A stretch of DNA of 64,000 nucleotides from Eucalyptus grandis (GCF_016545825.1 NC_052622.1:997001-1061000), one strand, 5' to 3'; positions 36,801-48,418 are shown, numbered from the stretch's first letter. Notes: generated by a model not told the origin, from the sequence alone. Program-made: numbers and translations.

Positions 36801-37512
36801 TTCCTCAGAAGAACCATTAAGACAGAGGGAGTCCAACTCCAATGCCACAGCGTACACAATGAATGCCTTTGATCAGCTAATCCCCACACCTAGCCATTTG
36901 ATTAGGTACACCCCAGTGCATTGACTATTCAAACAAATGCGAAAGAGAAGATTTTATAGTTTCATACTCCCTTTCCTCAGCTAATTTCAACTAGGATATT
37001 TGAATAAAAGTCAAAGTTTTTAAAAATTGTCCAAAAATGAGAACTAGATTGGTCATCATCGTGGGTTAGTCCATGATCGAAGGGGAATAGCACTGAACAC
37101 TTGACCAAAACCAAAAATGGTAGGAAAAAAAGCAGAATAAGAAAAAAAAAAAAAAAAAAAAAAAAAAAACCCATGCCATGATGCTGTCTCTTATTTGCAC
37201 TTCACAAACACACAGCGTATATATGTGCATGTGCCCTCATTTTGGACATAAGAATGTCAACATGGCTCAATCACGTTGCCCATCTAAAATCAACTCGAGA
37301 AATTATAAAATCGGTACTTGAACGTACTCGGAAGTGCTTGAGAACTCGTAAAGCCTTCCTTTCTGTGAAAAGATGATCACGGCCACTTCGGCATCGCAGA
37401 GGACTGAGAGCTCATAAGCTTTCTTCAGTAGCCCAGTCCGGCGCTTTGAAAAGGTGACTTGCCGGCTTGTCGCGTTCTCAATTCGCCTCATCTGAACTTT
37501 GCCTCTCGCCAT
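27802..37512 (-). CDS. AGL42/SOC1-like MADS-box gene, copy C: predicted 171-aa M-I-K protein truncated at exon 7
   Basis: Exons: 37328-37512 (MADS), 33470-33551 (I), 31746-31807, 31544-31643, 29852-29893 and 29713-29754 (K), then exon 7 at 27804. Exon 1 starts [18 protein letters not shown] and is intact. All junctions follow GT-AG and keep phase, with no stop through exon 6. The first three bases after the exon 7 acceptor are TAA (27802-27804), where copy B has CGC, so translation ends at 171 aa. The rest of exon 7 stays open but is unused, and its SOC1 motif has changed (FIGLP to FVRLP). The predicted product keeps DNA-binding and K domains but loses the C-terminal tail. It could be a decoy subunit or simply a decaying gene. 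Intron 1 holds a solo LTR, a LINE and a SINE; intron 3 holds another SINE. Confidence 0.75.
27971..28037. mobile_element. ~67-bp retroposed scrap in copy C
   Basis: Flanked by ACAAGCCTTCCACTG (27956-27970 and 28039-28053), absent from copy B near 13450. Holds a T-run and A-run only. Likely an extremely truncated LINE-driven insertion. Confidence 0.6.
29713..29754 (-). CDS. Copy C exon 6
   Basis: 42 bp, [14 protein letters not shown], followed by GTGTCA donor. Confidence 0.85.
29852..29893 (-). CDS. Copy C exon 5, K domain
   Basis: 42 bp, [14 protein letters not shown], identical in protein to copy B. Donor GTTAGT. Confidence 0.88.
30193..30218. mobile_element. 26-bp poly-T scrap with target duplication
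   Basis: T-run plus ggtaaaggtaagaa between two copies of TTAATCAGAGAAAAG (30178-30192, 30219-30233). Confidence 0.6.
30727..30915 (-). mobile_element. tRNA-derived SINE in copy C, intron 4
   Basis: 189 bp, minus orientation, with 12-bp duplication AAAATAAGAGAT (30715-30726 and 30916-30927). Poly-A tail appears as T-run at the left. Pol III-like A box (gcgagttggtt) and B box (GGTTTGAATCC, complement of 30849-30859) are visible. Confidence 0.75.
31544..31643 (-). CDS. Copy C exon 4, K domain
   Basis: 100 bp. Reads [20 protein letters not shown] then [13 protein letters not shown]. Open in frame. Confidence 0.9.
31746..31807 (-). CDS. Copy C exon 3, K domain
   Basis: 62 bp after ATGCAG. Reads [20 protein letters not shown]. 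Confidence 0.85.
32460..32496. mobile_element. 37-bp poly-T scrap with target duplication
   Basis: T-run plus gggtaaggagt between GGCTCTCTCAA (32449-32459) and GGCTATCTCAA (32497-32507). Absent from copies B and D. Confidence 0.55.
33470..33551 (-). CDS. Copy C exon 2, I region
   Basis: 82 bp. Reads [19 protein letters not shown]; open; GTCAGT donor. Confidence 0.85.
33838..34260. mobile_element. Solo LTR in intron 1 of copy C
   Basis: TGATGCC..GCATCA, 423 bp. Homologous to the 427-bp insertion at the same place in copy D; absent from A (near 2010) and B (near 20865). Right flank ATAAT; left flank has drifted to TTAAT. Confidence 0.7.
34277..34836 (+). pseudogene. LINE ORF2 C-terminal fragment, zf-RVT domain
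   Basis: Open reading frame with the plant LINE zf-RVT signature: a [14 protein letters not shown] start, [29 protein letters not shown], then Cys-His residues in [19 protein letters not shown]. The reverse transcriptase core is missing, so it cannot be autonomous. The first codons belong to the target duplication, not the element. Confidence 0.85.
34277..35209 (+). mobile_element. 5'-truncated LINE in intron 1 of copy C
   Basis: 933 bp with a 14-bp target duplication AATCATGCCAGCAA (34263-34276 and 35210-35223) and an A-rich tail. Carries the end of a LINE ORF2 with an RVT zinc-binding domain. Absent from copy D at the same site. Inserted beside the solo LTR after C and D diverged. Confidence 0.85.
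35987..36232 (-). mobile_element. SINE in intron 1 of copy C
   Basis: 246 bp, minus orientation, with 12-bp duplication TGAAATTTCTAG (35975-35986 and 36233-36244). Tail is a T-run then ggtgacc. A B-box-like GGTTGAAATTC is present. Different from the SINE at 30727. Confidence 0.7.
37111..37120. promoter_or_regulatory. CArG box in intron 1 of copy C
   Basis: CCAAAAATGG fits CC(A/T)6GG, the binding site of MADS proteins. It is conserved in copy D. In copy B the same spot reads ccaaaaacga and is not a CArG box. First-intron CArG boxes are common autoregulatory sites in plant MADS genes; function here is inferred. Confidence 0.4.
37142..37169. repeat. A28 tract, intron 1 of copy C
   Basis: 28 consecutive A; 6-9 A in copies B and D. 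Confidence 0.9.
37328..37512 (-). CDS. Copy C exon 1, MADS domain
   Basis: 185 bp, [18 protein letters not shown] through [16 protein letters not shown] donor. Canonical MADS domain with all basic residues kept. Confidence 0.9.
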
Positions 37513-37622
37513 GATTAAATTCTTCCTACACACATGGTGGTTATCAACCCTAGAATGGCAAGTACTCAAACGTAGCGATGAACATGACAAATATACCTCA
37601 ACGATAAAAAATAATAACTCAC

Positions 37623-39270
37623 CAGGGACTTTGGCAGCGTCAACCAGCTGAAGATTTATCTTTTTATCCACCTCCTATTGTCTAAACTTTAGACTGAAGT
37701 TCTTCAGAAGCTAAAAACACTGCAAGACAAATCACACTTTTTTTTTTTTTTTCCAAACAGAGATGAACTATATCATCATTCGAACACAAGCAAAAACCAC
37801 AGGATAAAGATTTCACAATCAAAGGTCGGAGGATTATAGATTTGCCAGGGTATTAAAGGGGGAAGCTTCTCTACTCTACGTCAGAAAAATGAACCACAAT
37901 AAATTCAGAAACCCTAAAGAGGGATGAGAGCGCAAAGGCAAAAACAAAAAACCTGGAAGGAAAGCAAAGGATATTTGGCAGCTGACGGATCTCTCTTTAT
38001 TTTGTGGCCACAAACATAAAATGAAAAAAAAAAAAGACCTTACCATTCGAAATTCAACGATCTTCTACTTAGGGCAAATATGGTGTGAGCTACCCATGAA
38101 AAGGAAATGCAAACAAAAAAGGAAAGAAATAAGGAGGAAAGCAAAGCATTCAGGTTCAACCGAAACGGCATGGTCAATTTGGTAATGAAGATTCAAAGAG
38201 GCAGAAGGATTATCTTTTTTTGATAAAATTAAGAAAAAGAAAGTAGAGAGAGAGAGAAGATATTTTGCTTTTTTTTTTCGGTGATCTCGTAGTTCCTACG
38301 GGGTGGAGACGATGGGGTCAAAACGTATATTATGCCAATGGGTTTCAGCTTCGGCTGTTGTGGCCTGCGTGACATTCGAAAGAGAGAGCTGTAAGAAACA
38401 AAACAGGTGAAAACAAAGAGAAAAAGGTCGTGCGCTAACTATAAATTGTCGACATCATCAGACCATGCCGTGTGCTGTTACCGAATGGGCCGTTGACAAG
38501 TGAGAAAACATAATCTCTCACTTAAACTCAGTGGGCCTCCACTCGACCAATGGAAGAGACTGTCCTTTTCTTGGGCCTAATAGGAGCAGCCTCGGGGCTC
38601 TTCTTCAATCGGTTCCCCTCTTGATGGGTTTACGAGCACTAAATTCATGGACAAGATAAATACAGATCTATCCTTTAGCTTATCCTTTCTTTATGTTCTT
38701 CTTATAATTCCTCATTATTTAGAAGTGTAAAAAATACCTAAAAATTTCCGATTTGGGTAAAAGTAAAGGAATATGGAAAGTTTGACGCTATAATTTGGGT
38801 TTCGATTTTTTTTTAATTATGTATTAGGAGATCAAAGGCCACTAGTGCACTAATCCTAAATCTTTTGATTTTTTTTTTATTAGCAGAAATGTGATCTTTG
38901 ACCACCCAACCACCAAAAGGAAATGTGATCTTTGAGAAGATTACTATGTTTTTATAGAAGACAAGTAAAATAAATATATCACGGTGTCAATAGTGAAGTA
39001 GAGCTTGAAAATTTAGGAAACCTTAAAGATAACAAAGGTTGAGGTTGTAGATGAGATTGTGATTCTTGAAATCAATGATATTAATCAGCTAGCAAAATTG
39101 TAGCACTCTATAGTCATGAGTAGATAAAGAAGGCAAATTGGGCCACAGATACATTGTGATTGTGCATATATTACTCTCGCACATTGATTGTAAAGAGATA
39201 AGATAGAAAAATATGAGTTTTCATCTTATTTTGAGGTGATAGTGCTAAATCGTTATAGTGGCCAGAGGTT
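37623..39270 (-). promoter_or_regulatory. Upstream and leader region of copy C
   Basis: The leader exon ends at 37623 (CCCTG before GTGAGTT). Clearly homologous to A and B but more divergent. A T-run plus about 45 unplaced bases (38270-38322) is unique to C. Confidence 0.45.
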
Positions 39271-40210
39271 ATGAGTGAATAGATGAAATCACTCCATTGG
39301 AACTAGATGTGGCAGCTTGTTAAAGTACCCAAGAGCCAAAACATCATTGGAAACAAGTGGATCTATAGATGGAAAGAGGCCATCAAGGTATAAGATGAGA
39401 TTTGTTGCAGAGGGGTGTACACTACGAGTGAGCATCATTGGTTACAACGAGGTGTTTTCTCCTATTGTAAGGAATCCTTATATTTGAATATTACTTGCCT
39501 TTATTGCTACATAAGATCTTGAGCTGGAATAGCTAGATGTCAAGATGACAAATTTTCATAATAAGTTGAAGGAGTAGATTTACATGAGGCAACTAAAAGG
39601 ATTTATTACTCCAAGTTAGGAAAACCATGTTTGTTTATTAAAGAAATCATTTTATGGGTGGAAACAATCTCCTAAGCAGTGGTATAATCATTTGAATGCT
39701 TTTATGACTAGTCAAGATTATTAGAAAGTCAGTTGGACAGCTTACTTTAGGATTATGAAGGATGAATCCTTGATTTATTTATTTATTATTTGTTGATGAC
39801 ATATTGATAACAGTTAAGATTTTGTATGAAATTGGTGTGTTGAAAAGGTAGTTGAATGTTGGGTTTTGGATGAAAGATTTGGGTAATACATAAAAGAGAA
39901 AAATGTTAAAAATGCCTATTGGATCAACTGTATGAAGAGCTTTTGTTCCGAATTGTCCTGTGAGTTTTACTTGTAATTGAATTGTTTATTTATAAAGACC
40001 ATAGGTTTTGGTGTACTTTAAGTGTGGAAAACAATCGAACATATAAGTGATTATTAACACTAAAATTCTCCAACTGTTACTAAATAATTTGCTACTAGCT
40101 CTTCTCGTTAAGGAGTTACCAACACATAGACCAAACCACACAAATTCCTAATGTTTTTTCTTCTTGATTTATTGCTATGGTGATTTTGCATTGATTTAAT
40201 TTGCAGGTTC
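39270..40210 (+). mobile_element. Ty1/copia relic, unit C
   Basis: Homologous to the relics of units A and B, with more stops. Same MKDLG-to-LTR junction near 39885. Reverse transcriptase motifs are still readable (QWYN, FVDDILI-like near 39795). Confidence 0.7.
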
Positions 40211-40646
40211 CAATATTTTCCACATTAATTTTACAAAAATTTAGATGGACAAGTCACCATATCAATTATAAAATACAAAAGATGAGGACAAGATAGCTAA
40301 TGCAATGTGGATTCATGAGGACGCTAAAATAGCACGGGCCTTTGATTAAATCACATATCAATAACATAGGCTTTTAATTAAATCACATATCTTTACTAAT
40401 ATATTCAGCCAAAGTACGCACCTTATGCATATGACCAACACTCCTCATTTATCATGTTTCTATGTCATAACAATCTTGACCCTTTTGACTATTCCACATT
40501 TTTTTTTCAATGACTAAGTACATTTTATAGCGTTAACATCAACATAGTTGGAGAGCATATTCTCTCTACCAACTCAATATTGAGGCAAGTCTTCAAAACA
40601 AAGATGCAATACTAATTGAGTTTCCTGTACAAAAGGCAGCCATAAT

Positions 40647-41172
40647 TGTAACGATTCGGGCCTCACTGTATAATATTGTCCACTTTGGACATTGAGTTCT
40701 CATGACTTTAAAATGCGTTATGCAGATTAAAGGGACCCAAGCCTTTATAAACTAACCCATGACTCCCTCCCTAAGTGATGTGGGACGAGGAGACATGCCC
40801 TTAGCCTCACCTGCGTACTACTAAGACAATCTCAATCTATCCCTCTGTACTGCCCCGGGTCTGGGTCGTCACATTCTCTCCCCTTAAGGCATAACGTTCT
40901 TGCTGTGGCCCCCACACGCGGTCGGGAGTCGGCTCTGATACCATTTGTAATGACTCGGGCCCCACTATATAATATTATCCGATTTGGACACTGGATCCTC
41001 ACAGCTTTAAAACACATTACACAGATTAAATGGACCAAAGCCTTTATAAACTAGCCCATGACTCCCTCCCTAAGCGATGTGAGATGGGGAGACATGCCAT
41101 TGGCCTCACCCGCATACTGCCAAGGTGATCTCAGTCCATCCCTCCGTACTGCCCCGGGTCTGGGTCGTTACA
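40647..41172 (-). mobile_element. TRIM element, 526 bp with two 227-bp LTRs
   Basis: LTRs at 40647-40873 and 40946-41172 begin TGTAA and end in ACA. They flank only 72 bp. Reading on the minus strand, TGGTATCAGAGC (complement of 40932-40943) lies 2 bp from the LTR: a perfect initiator-Met primer-binding site. A purine run (complement of 40874-40887) adjoins the other LTR as polypurine tract. Target duplication ATAAT/ATAAC, one mismatch. The empty site ccataaca is seen near 25975 and 59700. Non-autonomous. Confidence 0.9.
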
Positions 41173-41808
41173 ATAACATTCCCAATGACACTTTCACAAA
41201 ACTAAAAGGCTTCTAAGCCAAATTCGGAAATCTAAATACCTTAGGAATCACACAAACATTTATCAGTTGACATGATAGTCATTTTCTCCTTTAGCAAGCC
41301 AACAACCTTAAGTCAGGTTGACAAATAAAGTGTGTTTACAAACTCTATCATATAGTTGCAGTTGTCTCCCCGCTACTCACAATATCTACACATAATGGTT
41401 GATACTGAGAGAAGTATGTATGCATTTGTCTAAATTAAGCAATGGTTAAGTATTTGAGAAGTAATGTTAAATCATGCACTAGCATAATATACACATCGTT
41501 GATTAATTAAATGTTGATCGATTAAACATTTTAACCTGTGGGCCATTATTTCAACATGTATAAAAGGGTATTTTGGAAAGTCATCATTGATTTACTGGTA
41601 GTTTGGTTAAAATGATTGAAATAGAACTACTCGTTACAAATAACATTTTGCATAAACAAATAATCCAATTTTCTTTAAAAAAAAATTAAAAAGGAATTCT
41701 TATAATTTTGGTCAATGGGTAACAAATTTTACATTTAAAAGTACTCTCACTTAATATTGATTTGCTTTCCCATATCACTTTCATAGGTTTATTTGATGCA
41801 TAAAATCC

Positions 41809-42778
41809 GACACCTGAACCTTTAAAGTACCAAAAGTTGGTATAAAAGGACACTTAAGTGCTAAAAGTTACGAAAGTGACACTTAAGTGTCAAAATCGGA
41901 GAAAAATTGATTACTTAAGTGCCACTCTAGCTAAAATCCGACCAAAATGCTGAAACATTAATTTTTCGACAAAGTGAGTGCAAAACGGCGACGTTTTGAT
42001 GTTGACATGGTAAAAAATTTAATTTAAAATTTAATTAAATTTAATTTAAAACTAAATTTATTTAAAAATTAAAAAACAAATTAAAATTTAAAAAAATTAA
42101 ATTTTTTTTTAAAAAAAGGGAGGCAGCTAAGGGCCTCCATGCTACCGCCAAGAACGGCCGGCGATGGAGGGGGGAGGGTCAACCGAGGTCGTCAAGCCTT
42201 AGCTAGGGGGGCCGACCTTGGCCGAGCGGCAATGAGGCTTGGCGGCCCTCACCCTGCTAGGCCAAGGGCCACTGCCTGCTAAGGGGCTGTGACCCTCGCC
42301 TAGATCTAGGGCGAGGGCTTACGGGTCCTCACCACCGGACGCCGGCCCTTGGCCAGGGCCCGGGGACCCCGGCCGATCCTCCCCCTTCGTCGTCGGCCCT
42401 TCCTGGTGGCGGTGGGAAGGTGGCCGTCCTCACTTTTTAAAAATATTTTTAATATATATATTTTTATTTTTAGATGTTTTAAATAAATTTAATTTTAAAT
42501 TTAATTTAATTAATTTTTATATTAATTTTTTTACTACATCAGCACTAAAACGATGTCATTTTTGCATTATTTGGTCACATCAGTGTGCAAAACAACGCCG
42601 TTTTGTATTTGTTTCGTCGGAAAATTGACATATTAGCATTTTTGCCAGATTTTGGCCGGAGTGGCACTTAAGTAATTCATTTCTCTCAGATTTTGGCACT
42701 TAAGTGTCACCTTCGTAACTTTTGACACTTAAATATCATTTTGTGCCAATTTTTGGCACTTAAAACGATCTTTTGCCC
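41809..42778. mobile_element. Mutator-like element private to unit D
   Basis: 970 bp with 9-bp duplication ATAAAATCC (41800-41808 and 42779-42787). Inverted ends match for about 200 bp (gacacttaagtg and acttaagtgcc blocks on both sides), though the outermost bases are divergent. GC-rich interior at 42110-42440. No transposase. Confidence 0.7.
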
Positions 42779-43159
42779 ATAAAATCCATTTTTCTTATTT
42801 ACAAGGACATTTAGGTACTCTTCTTGGCTTGGGATTGACTCATCCAAAACAATGTTCTTGTTTTAAGAAAATGAATTATTGTAGAATGATGTTTTATAAA
42901 AAAATCACATTAGTATTGGTTTATAGATGAGAAGCTGGCCATAGATCTTGATGTAGACCAACCCAAATTCATTCCCAACAAGTGACAAAGGAGGGGCCGT
43001 CATCTTTTGAATCCAACATTGTCCATAGATTCTTTAATCACCAAAAAGGAAAACAAAGGGAAAAATAGAAAGCTCATGCATAAATGTTATTTCACTTTTC
43101 TTATTTATTTGTATATCTTCTTACAATGCACTGTACATCTTAGTCATCTTATGTGTCAC

Positions 43160-44011
43160 AGGAAGATAATAAAAAACGTTCTAAACTTGTTACAATTGTG
43201 TCAATCTTATCAACAACTTTTTATCAATTTATTCTTAAATATTTTGCAATTATGTTCGTTCAATTCATTCAGCCAAATTTGGCTAGTTGACACTGACACT
43301 AACATGAGCTGGCTGGCATCAACCATCTGGTGTCAACCATCTTACAAATGCTGACATGATAATTTTTAATATTTTTTTTTGTAGTTTTTAATTCTTTTTT
43401 CTTTTTTTTTTCCCATCTTCCTCCTTCCATTGGCCGATTGGAGGCATGGGCCAGCTAGGTCAACCTTGCCAACCAATGATGAGGCTCACCTTCACCGGCC
43501 ACTAGCATGGGTGAGCCTTGTCCAACCATGGCGAGGCCTTGCTAAATTTGGCAAGACTCGACCTCACCCAACCATGGTGAGGGCGAGCTCCACCAGCCAC
43601 TAGCAAGGTCGACTCCCACCATGGCAAGGCCAAGCCTCGCCAAATTTGGCGAGGCCTTGATGTCAGCCTTGCTAGTGACCAATGGAGGCGAGCTTTGTCA
43701 TTAGCCAAAGAGGCTAACCTATGGCTGTAGCAATCGACCAAAGGAAGTAAGAAGAAGAAGAAGAAGAAAAAAAGAATAAAGAAAAAGAATAAAAAAATTA
43801 TTTAAAAATTGTTATGTCAATATTCACAGGATAGCTAGCGCCAACTAGATGTTAGTATCCACGTGAGCATTGACTAACTAAATTTGGTTAGATGGATAAA
43901 ATTAACACAATTGCAAAAGTTTTATAACTAAATTGATTAAAAAAATAAAAGATTTAGAATTGAATTGACATAATTACAAATAGTTTAAAACTTTTTATGA
44001 TAATTTTCCCC
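43160..44011. mobile_element. Mutator-like element shared with unit E, copy in unit D
   Basis: 852 bp. Inverted ends are similar: GGAAGATAATAAAAAACG and GGGGAAAATTATCATAAAAA. Degenerate 9-bp flanks ATGTGTCAC/ACACATCAC. Same insertion site as 60665-61429; empty in units B and C (12475, 26980). Confidence 0.6.
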
Positions 44012-44669
44012 ACACATCACTGATTATCTTTAAATATCTATCCCTCAAATCCCCTTCCAATTAAGATATCCCCTTGGGAACATGTCATCATTCACGAACT
44101 CAAATGGAAGCTAGCTTCTTAGATGAAAAATGTTAGACCTCATCTTTTGGAATGAGTTACAAATCTACTGAGTAGCCTCATGTTGCAACATGGCAATTTT
44201 GATTCCAGAATATTTCAGATGCCCATGACCCTTACGTCTGCATATGTCAATGTTGAGGAAAATTATAGAGGTGATGGATGAAATTTTGTTGGCTTAGCCA
44301 ACCTTTAAGGGGTGTCCGACCAAACACAAAACCTTAAAGAGGTGATGTTGTTGAAACACATGCATGCAACACGAAAATATGCTCAATAGAGACGTTTCTT
44401 TCTTGGAATCAACCGATGTGCGATTCAAATGTGAAGCCCAAGGTGCAGGCAAGTTATTTCCTTTGTTTCGCTGAATCTTCCTCGTATATGTCTGTCATTT
44501 CGCTACTCTTACTCGTGGATTTTCGAAATAACTACAATGAATCCCATGCACATGTTGTCGTGGCAGTGCTAAGGGGAATCTAGCTGAGTAAAGATATCAA
44601 TGAGTGATATTGCCATAATTCTTATTTTATTCTATTGAACAGGTATTATTAGGGTGATGGCGAACCAGT

Positions 44670-44786
44670 TTAACTTTTTGGCAATCCAACGAACAACCCG
44701 GCCTCACCATTTGTACTTCGGTTGCTCCGGCTATGTATTGTTGTTGCTCTCGGATGAGCTGTTGATTGCCTGAGATTTGCAAGACA
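44670..44786 (-). pseudogene. Copy D exon 7 relic, acceptor lost
   Basis: 117 bp aligned to copy B exon 7 and open to TAA at 44670-44672 (..GEAGLFVGLPKS). The preceding CAG is CAT. The nearest new AG, ten bases into the relic, would shift the frame and reach TAG. Confidence 0.8.
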
Positions 44787-46397
44787 ATGAAATTGGAAGA
44801 AAGAAAAAAAAAAGGACCCAAAATGCTTTTATATTTAATTAAATAACAAACGCAATTGAATGGTGGATGGAGAACCTGGAAACCTTCACTCAATTAAAAT
44901 GGAAAAAAGCTTCAACACAATTTGAGATTTACAAGTAGTGAACAAGCCTTTCAATTAGGTGACGAAGCATCTGTCTATGCACTCAAATCTATAAATGGTC
45001 ACTGGAAATTTCAAACTTTTCCCAACATCTGACTCTAGAAGAGGCTCTCTCCTACATGGTCGGGGAAAAAAAACTCTAAAAGTGGCTAGCTACGCCAGAC
45101 ATGGCTACAAGCTTTGGTTCCACCTATAGTCAATGTCTAAAGTACAGACTAGCATCTCAAGAAAGTAATATACTCTATGTTGTTGTAATTTTTTCAACAG
45201 TGGTCAGTTTTTGTTATCGAGTTAGTAATTTCTAAACAGATCGACTAATGGTTACAAAATCATAGAAATACACAGAAACTTTCAGTCCTTCAACAATCCC
45301 ATTTTAGAAGCATAGAATTGTACATGATGATGGTAAGTTGGGTAGTAGTTTTCTCAAAATTAATTACTCAGAAACATTGTGCTACTAATTTTTATTGCCA
45401 TATTCGCAATTACTAACTTTGTGATATTTTCACCAGGAAAGTTGAATTTATCCCAACAACTCTAGAAGTGATTCTCTTCTGTTCTTAAAAAGGACAGGAA
45501 TAAAAAACAAAAAAGCTCGAAAAGTGATTAGGTATGCGAAATGTGATCACTAAGAACTTTGGCTGCATCTATGTCCCCAGTTGGAATTCCCAATATATTC
45601 TTCCGTGAAATATTCTCAAAATTGTGATATTCACAATACGGGTCGCTAACTTAGTGCTAGTAACATTTTTCTTTTCCAGTCAGTAACTTTCCAAGCATAT
45701 CAAGTAATGGTCATGAGAGCAAAAATAGACACAGAGTTGGGTCCGTCTACAGTCCTACAGTCCTATAGTCCAATACACAGTTGTATCTAAAATTTGTTTT
45801 CCCAACATGAGTTCGTAACTCTGTACTAGTAACTTCCATTACGGAGTCAATCACTTTCTTAACAGATCAAGTGCGGGACCATAGAAGGACACGGAGATTT
45901 GAGTTTGTCTACAATTCCATGTAAAAAAGAAAAGTAGAATTGAATATTATGACAGTAAATTTATCGGTGAGGTGATAATTTTCTCACCTTGGATTAGTAG
46001 CTTTGAGCTAGTAATAAGTTTCAAGCAGATCATACAGTCTCAGGATCATAGAATTCTTCGGTGATGTTCAACCTATCTGCTCATTCTAAATTACCCTATC
46101 AAAAACGAAACTTCTCACGGATAGAGAAAGGTTCATGTAAATACCGGTACATAACCTTGAAATTAAGTATCTCTCGCTATGTATTGTCCTTTTCCTCAAA
46201 ACTGATAATGTTGCAGTACTCTTTAAATGTTTTAACACCAGGACTAATAGAGAGCAGGACAAATTGATGACCAGCACAATAAACTGTACAGCACACAATC
46301 TCCTAATATTGGTTTGATGGACAAAAGCAAAAGCTTCTTCACTACACAAGCCTATTAGAAAATTAGAGCAAAAAACATTATTAATCATTAAAGACCC

Positions 46398-46413
46398 CTC
46401 TCTCTCTCTCTCT
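46398..46413. repeat. (CT)8 microsatellite, copy D
   Basis: Eight CT units, absent from copies B and C. Confidence 0.8.
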
Positions 46414-46586
46414 GGTCTTAGCAGATCATAAAACTGCATTGTTAGATCATACATGAAAATTATTGAGAGATTCTATTGCAGGTTTCACAAATTTGTGGTT
46501 AGTAGTTAATATATGCACAGAAGAGTGATGATGCTTGGCAAGTGATAGGAAGGAAATAAAAGCACCGATGGGAAAGAGGACGACAC

Positions 46587-46628
46587 CTTTGCAAGAAGCT
46601 TTGCATTCTCTTCTTTCAGAGACCTCTC
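46587..46628 (-). CDS. Copy D exon 6 (in pseudogene)
   Basis: 42 bp, ERSLKEENAKLLAK, CTCAG acceptor and GTGTCG donor. Confidence 0.8.
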
Positions 46629-46725
46629 CTGAGGTAAACCAAATAAAGTTGCTAGATTAATATAACCAGGAAATTAACAATGCCTGATGAGATGGGATAT
46701 GCATTCATCATATTTGTCCACTTAC

Positions 46726-46770
46726 CTTTGCTTGTAGCTGCCGCCGTATCTGATCGTTGAATAATTAAGC
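46726..46770 (-). pseudogene. Copy D exon 5 with TAA and an extra codon
   Basis: 45 bp instead of 42. The second codon is TAA (46765-46767) where B and C have CAA. It then reads LFNDQIRRQLQAK, with one inserted codon in the QIQQLQ run. Confidence 0.85.
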
Positions 46771-48318
46771 CTGTAAAAGAGCTCCGTAGAAATATTTTAA
46801 CTTTCGTGTGTGTGCATGTTGTCCCGAAACCTTTCTTAGTACAAGGTAAAAAATAATAAAAGAGAGAAAATAAGTTGAAATGACGGACGATAGAAATGAA
46901 AGGACGATGCTTTGCAACTTGTCCAGAAACATAGTTCAAGTGAAAAGTTGTACATGGGAATCGGCATAGTTAATATAATAAAAAAACTCACGGTATTCTA
47001 TCATTTCATGCCAAAGAGTGCGCACTATTTTTTTGTTTCATGTAAATAAGTATCCACTCATGTCAATAAGTGTAGAAACCATTGGTAAAAATTGACCGAT
47101 GGCCTTTTTTTTTTTTTTTTTTTGGTCAGAGAAGAAAAGCCAGTTATTTAACCAAACCGAATAAACTTATTAACTAATCAAATAAGAGTTGGCAACGCAG
47201 AATTAGTTGGTTACTTAAACAGAGAAAAGTTAGTAACTCCTATAATCAAGATTGGTAATTTCTAGTTGGGTTCGTAAAGGGTGAAGAGGAGTGGAAGTAT
47301 TTTTATCAACAGAAATTATTTTATAACTAGGAAAGTGATAAAGAGAAGAAAGATCTGCTGAAGTTGTTGGCACGTAAGACAGAAGAGAAAGAGTAGACCT
47401 CATTCTCCACCATAACACAATGTTTCCATTAGAGTAGTCAAAGGAAGGGTTAGAGTAGGAAAAATTGCACTAAGAAAGACCAATTAAGCGTTGGTAAGTT
47501 AGTCCCGAAAAAATAAGTCTATAAGTCTATAAAGTTAGTCAAATAGAGTTAGTAACCCAAAAAGAGTTAGTAATTTTAGCGAAAAATAGGTCTATAAGCT
47601 ATTCACATAAATATTTGCAAATATATATAAGAGCTATTAAATTTAAAGGAATGGCAAGAAAAAATAAATAAAAGTTAATAAAAAATAAGAGATATTGATA
47701 ATTGCACATTGTTGAAAAGAGTCGGAAATTTCATACAAGTGTAAGTTACCAATAAGTCACTTAGAAATCAGGTAATTGAATACTTTTTTTAATCACGGTT
47801 TTTTGTCACTTAGAACTCTTTCATAGGTTTATCAAAAACTATCCAATTTATTTTGGAAAGACAAACAATAGAGTCGTCCGGATAACTTCGGGAAAAATAC
47901 TGATAGAAGAATAATCATGATCTTTTACTTGTTTATCGGGGAAAAAAAAAAGAATAGGTCAATAACTATGAAGAAAAGGGGTGATTTCTGAATGTGCTTT
48001 CGTTCTTTCATATAAGGTAGAAAACGCCATGTATGCTTGGAGAAATATTCATTCTCTCCTTTCATATGCCAAGTTGAATATTTTTAGTCTATTCAGTTCC
48101 AATCTTACCATGTGATTGCAGTCTCTATTGAAATTGGTGTTTCGGCTCCTGTATGGATATGATAAGTCCTGTTATTCATTTAAGGGAAATTGTTTCTCAT
48201 TGTTTTCTTCCCCTTCTCACCATATCCATGCCTCCAAATACAGCGGCTACTCTACGAAAGTTCTCAAGACATCTACTTTGCTCAGAGAAAAGGACAAATA
48301 TGCTAAAGAGGCATGTAC

Positions 48319-48418
48319 CTTTCTTTCCCTAATGCTGCTCAAACTTCGCTCGAGCTGATCCCCTCTCTGTTGGATTTCATCGATTGAGCAAGATCCAAGA
48401 CATTGTCCTGATAGCTTC
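48319..48418 (-). CDS. Copy D exon 4 (in pseudogene)
   Basis: 100 bp, [20 protein letters not shown] then QLERSLSSIRERK. Open in frame. Confidence 0.82.

Larger units (their letters stand above)
40211..44669. other. Spacer and 3' flank of copy D
   Basis: The unit spacer, expanded by a TRIM (40647-41172) and two Mutator-like elements (41809-42778, 43160-44011). No host gene seen. Confidence 0.55.

Noticed and set aside
38270..38322. Possible small SINE with T-run upstream of copy C
   Set aside because: No target duplication and no pol III boxes could be found.
43502..43741. 79-codon minus frame
   Set aside because: GC-rich core of a Mutator-like element; no motif and not conserved in the unit E copy.
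46652..46939. 95-codon minus frame overlapping exon 5 of copy D
   Set aside because: A different frame from the K-domain exon; chance opening across the intron.
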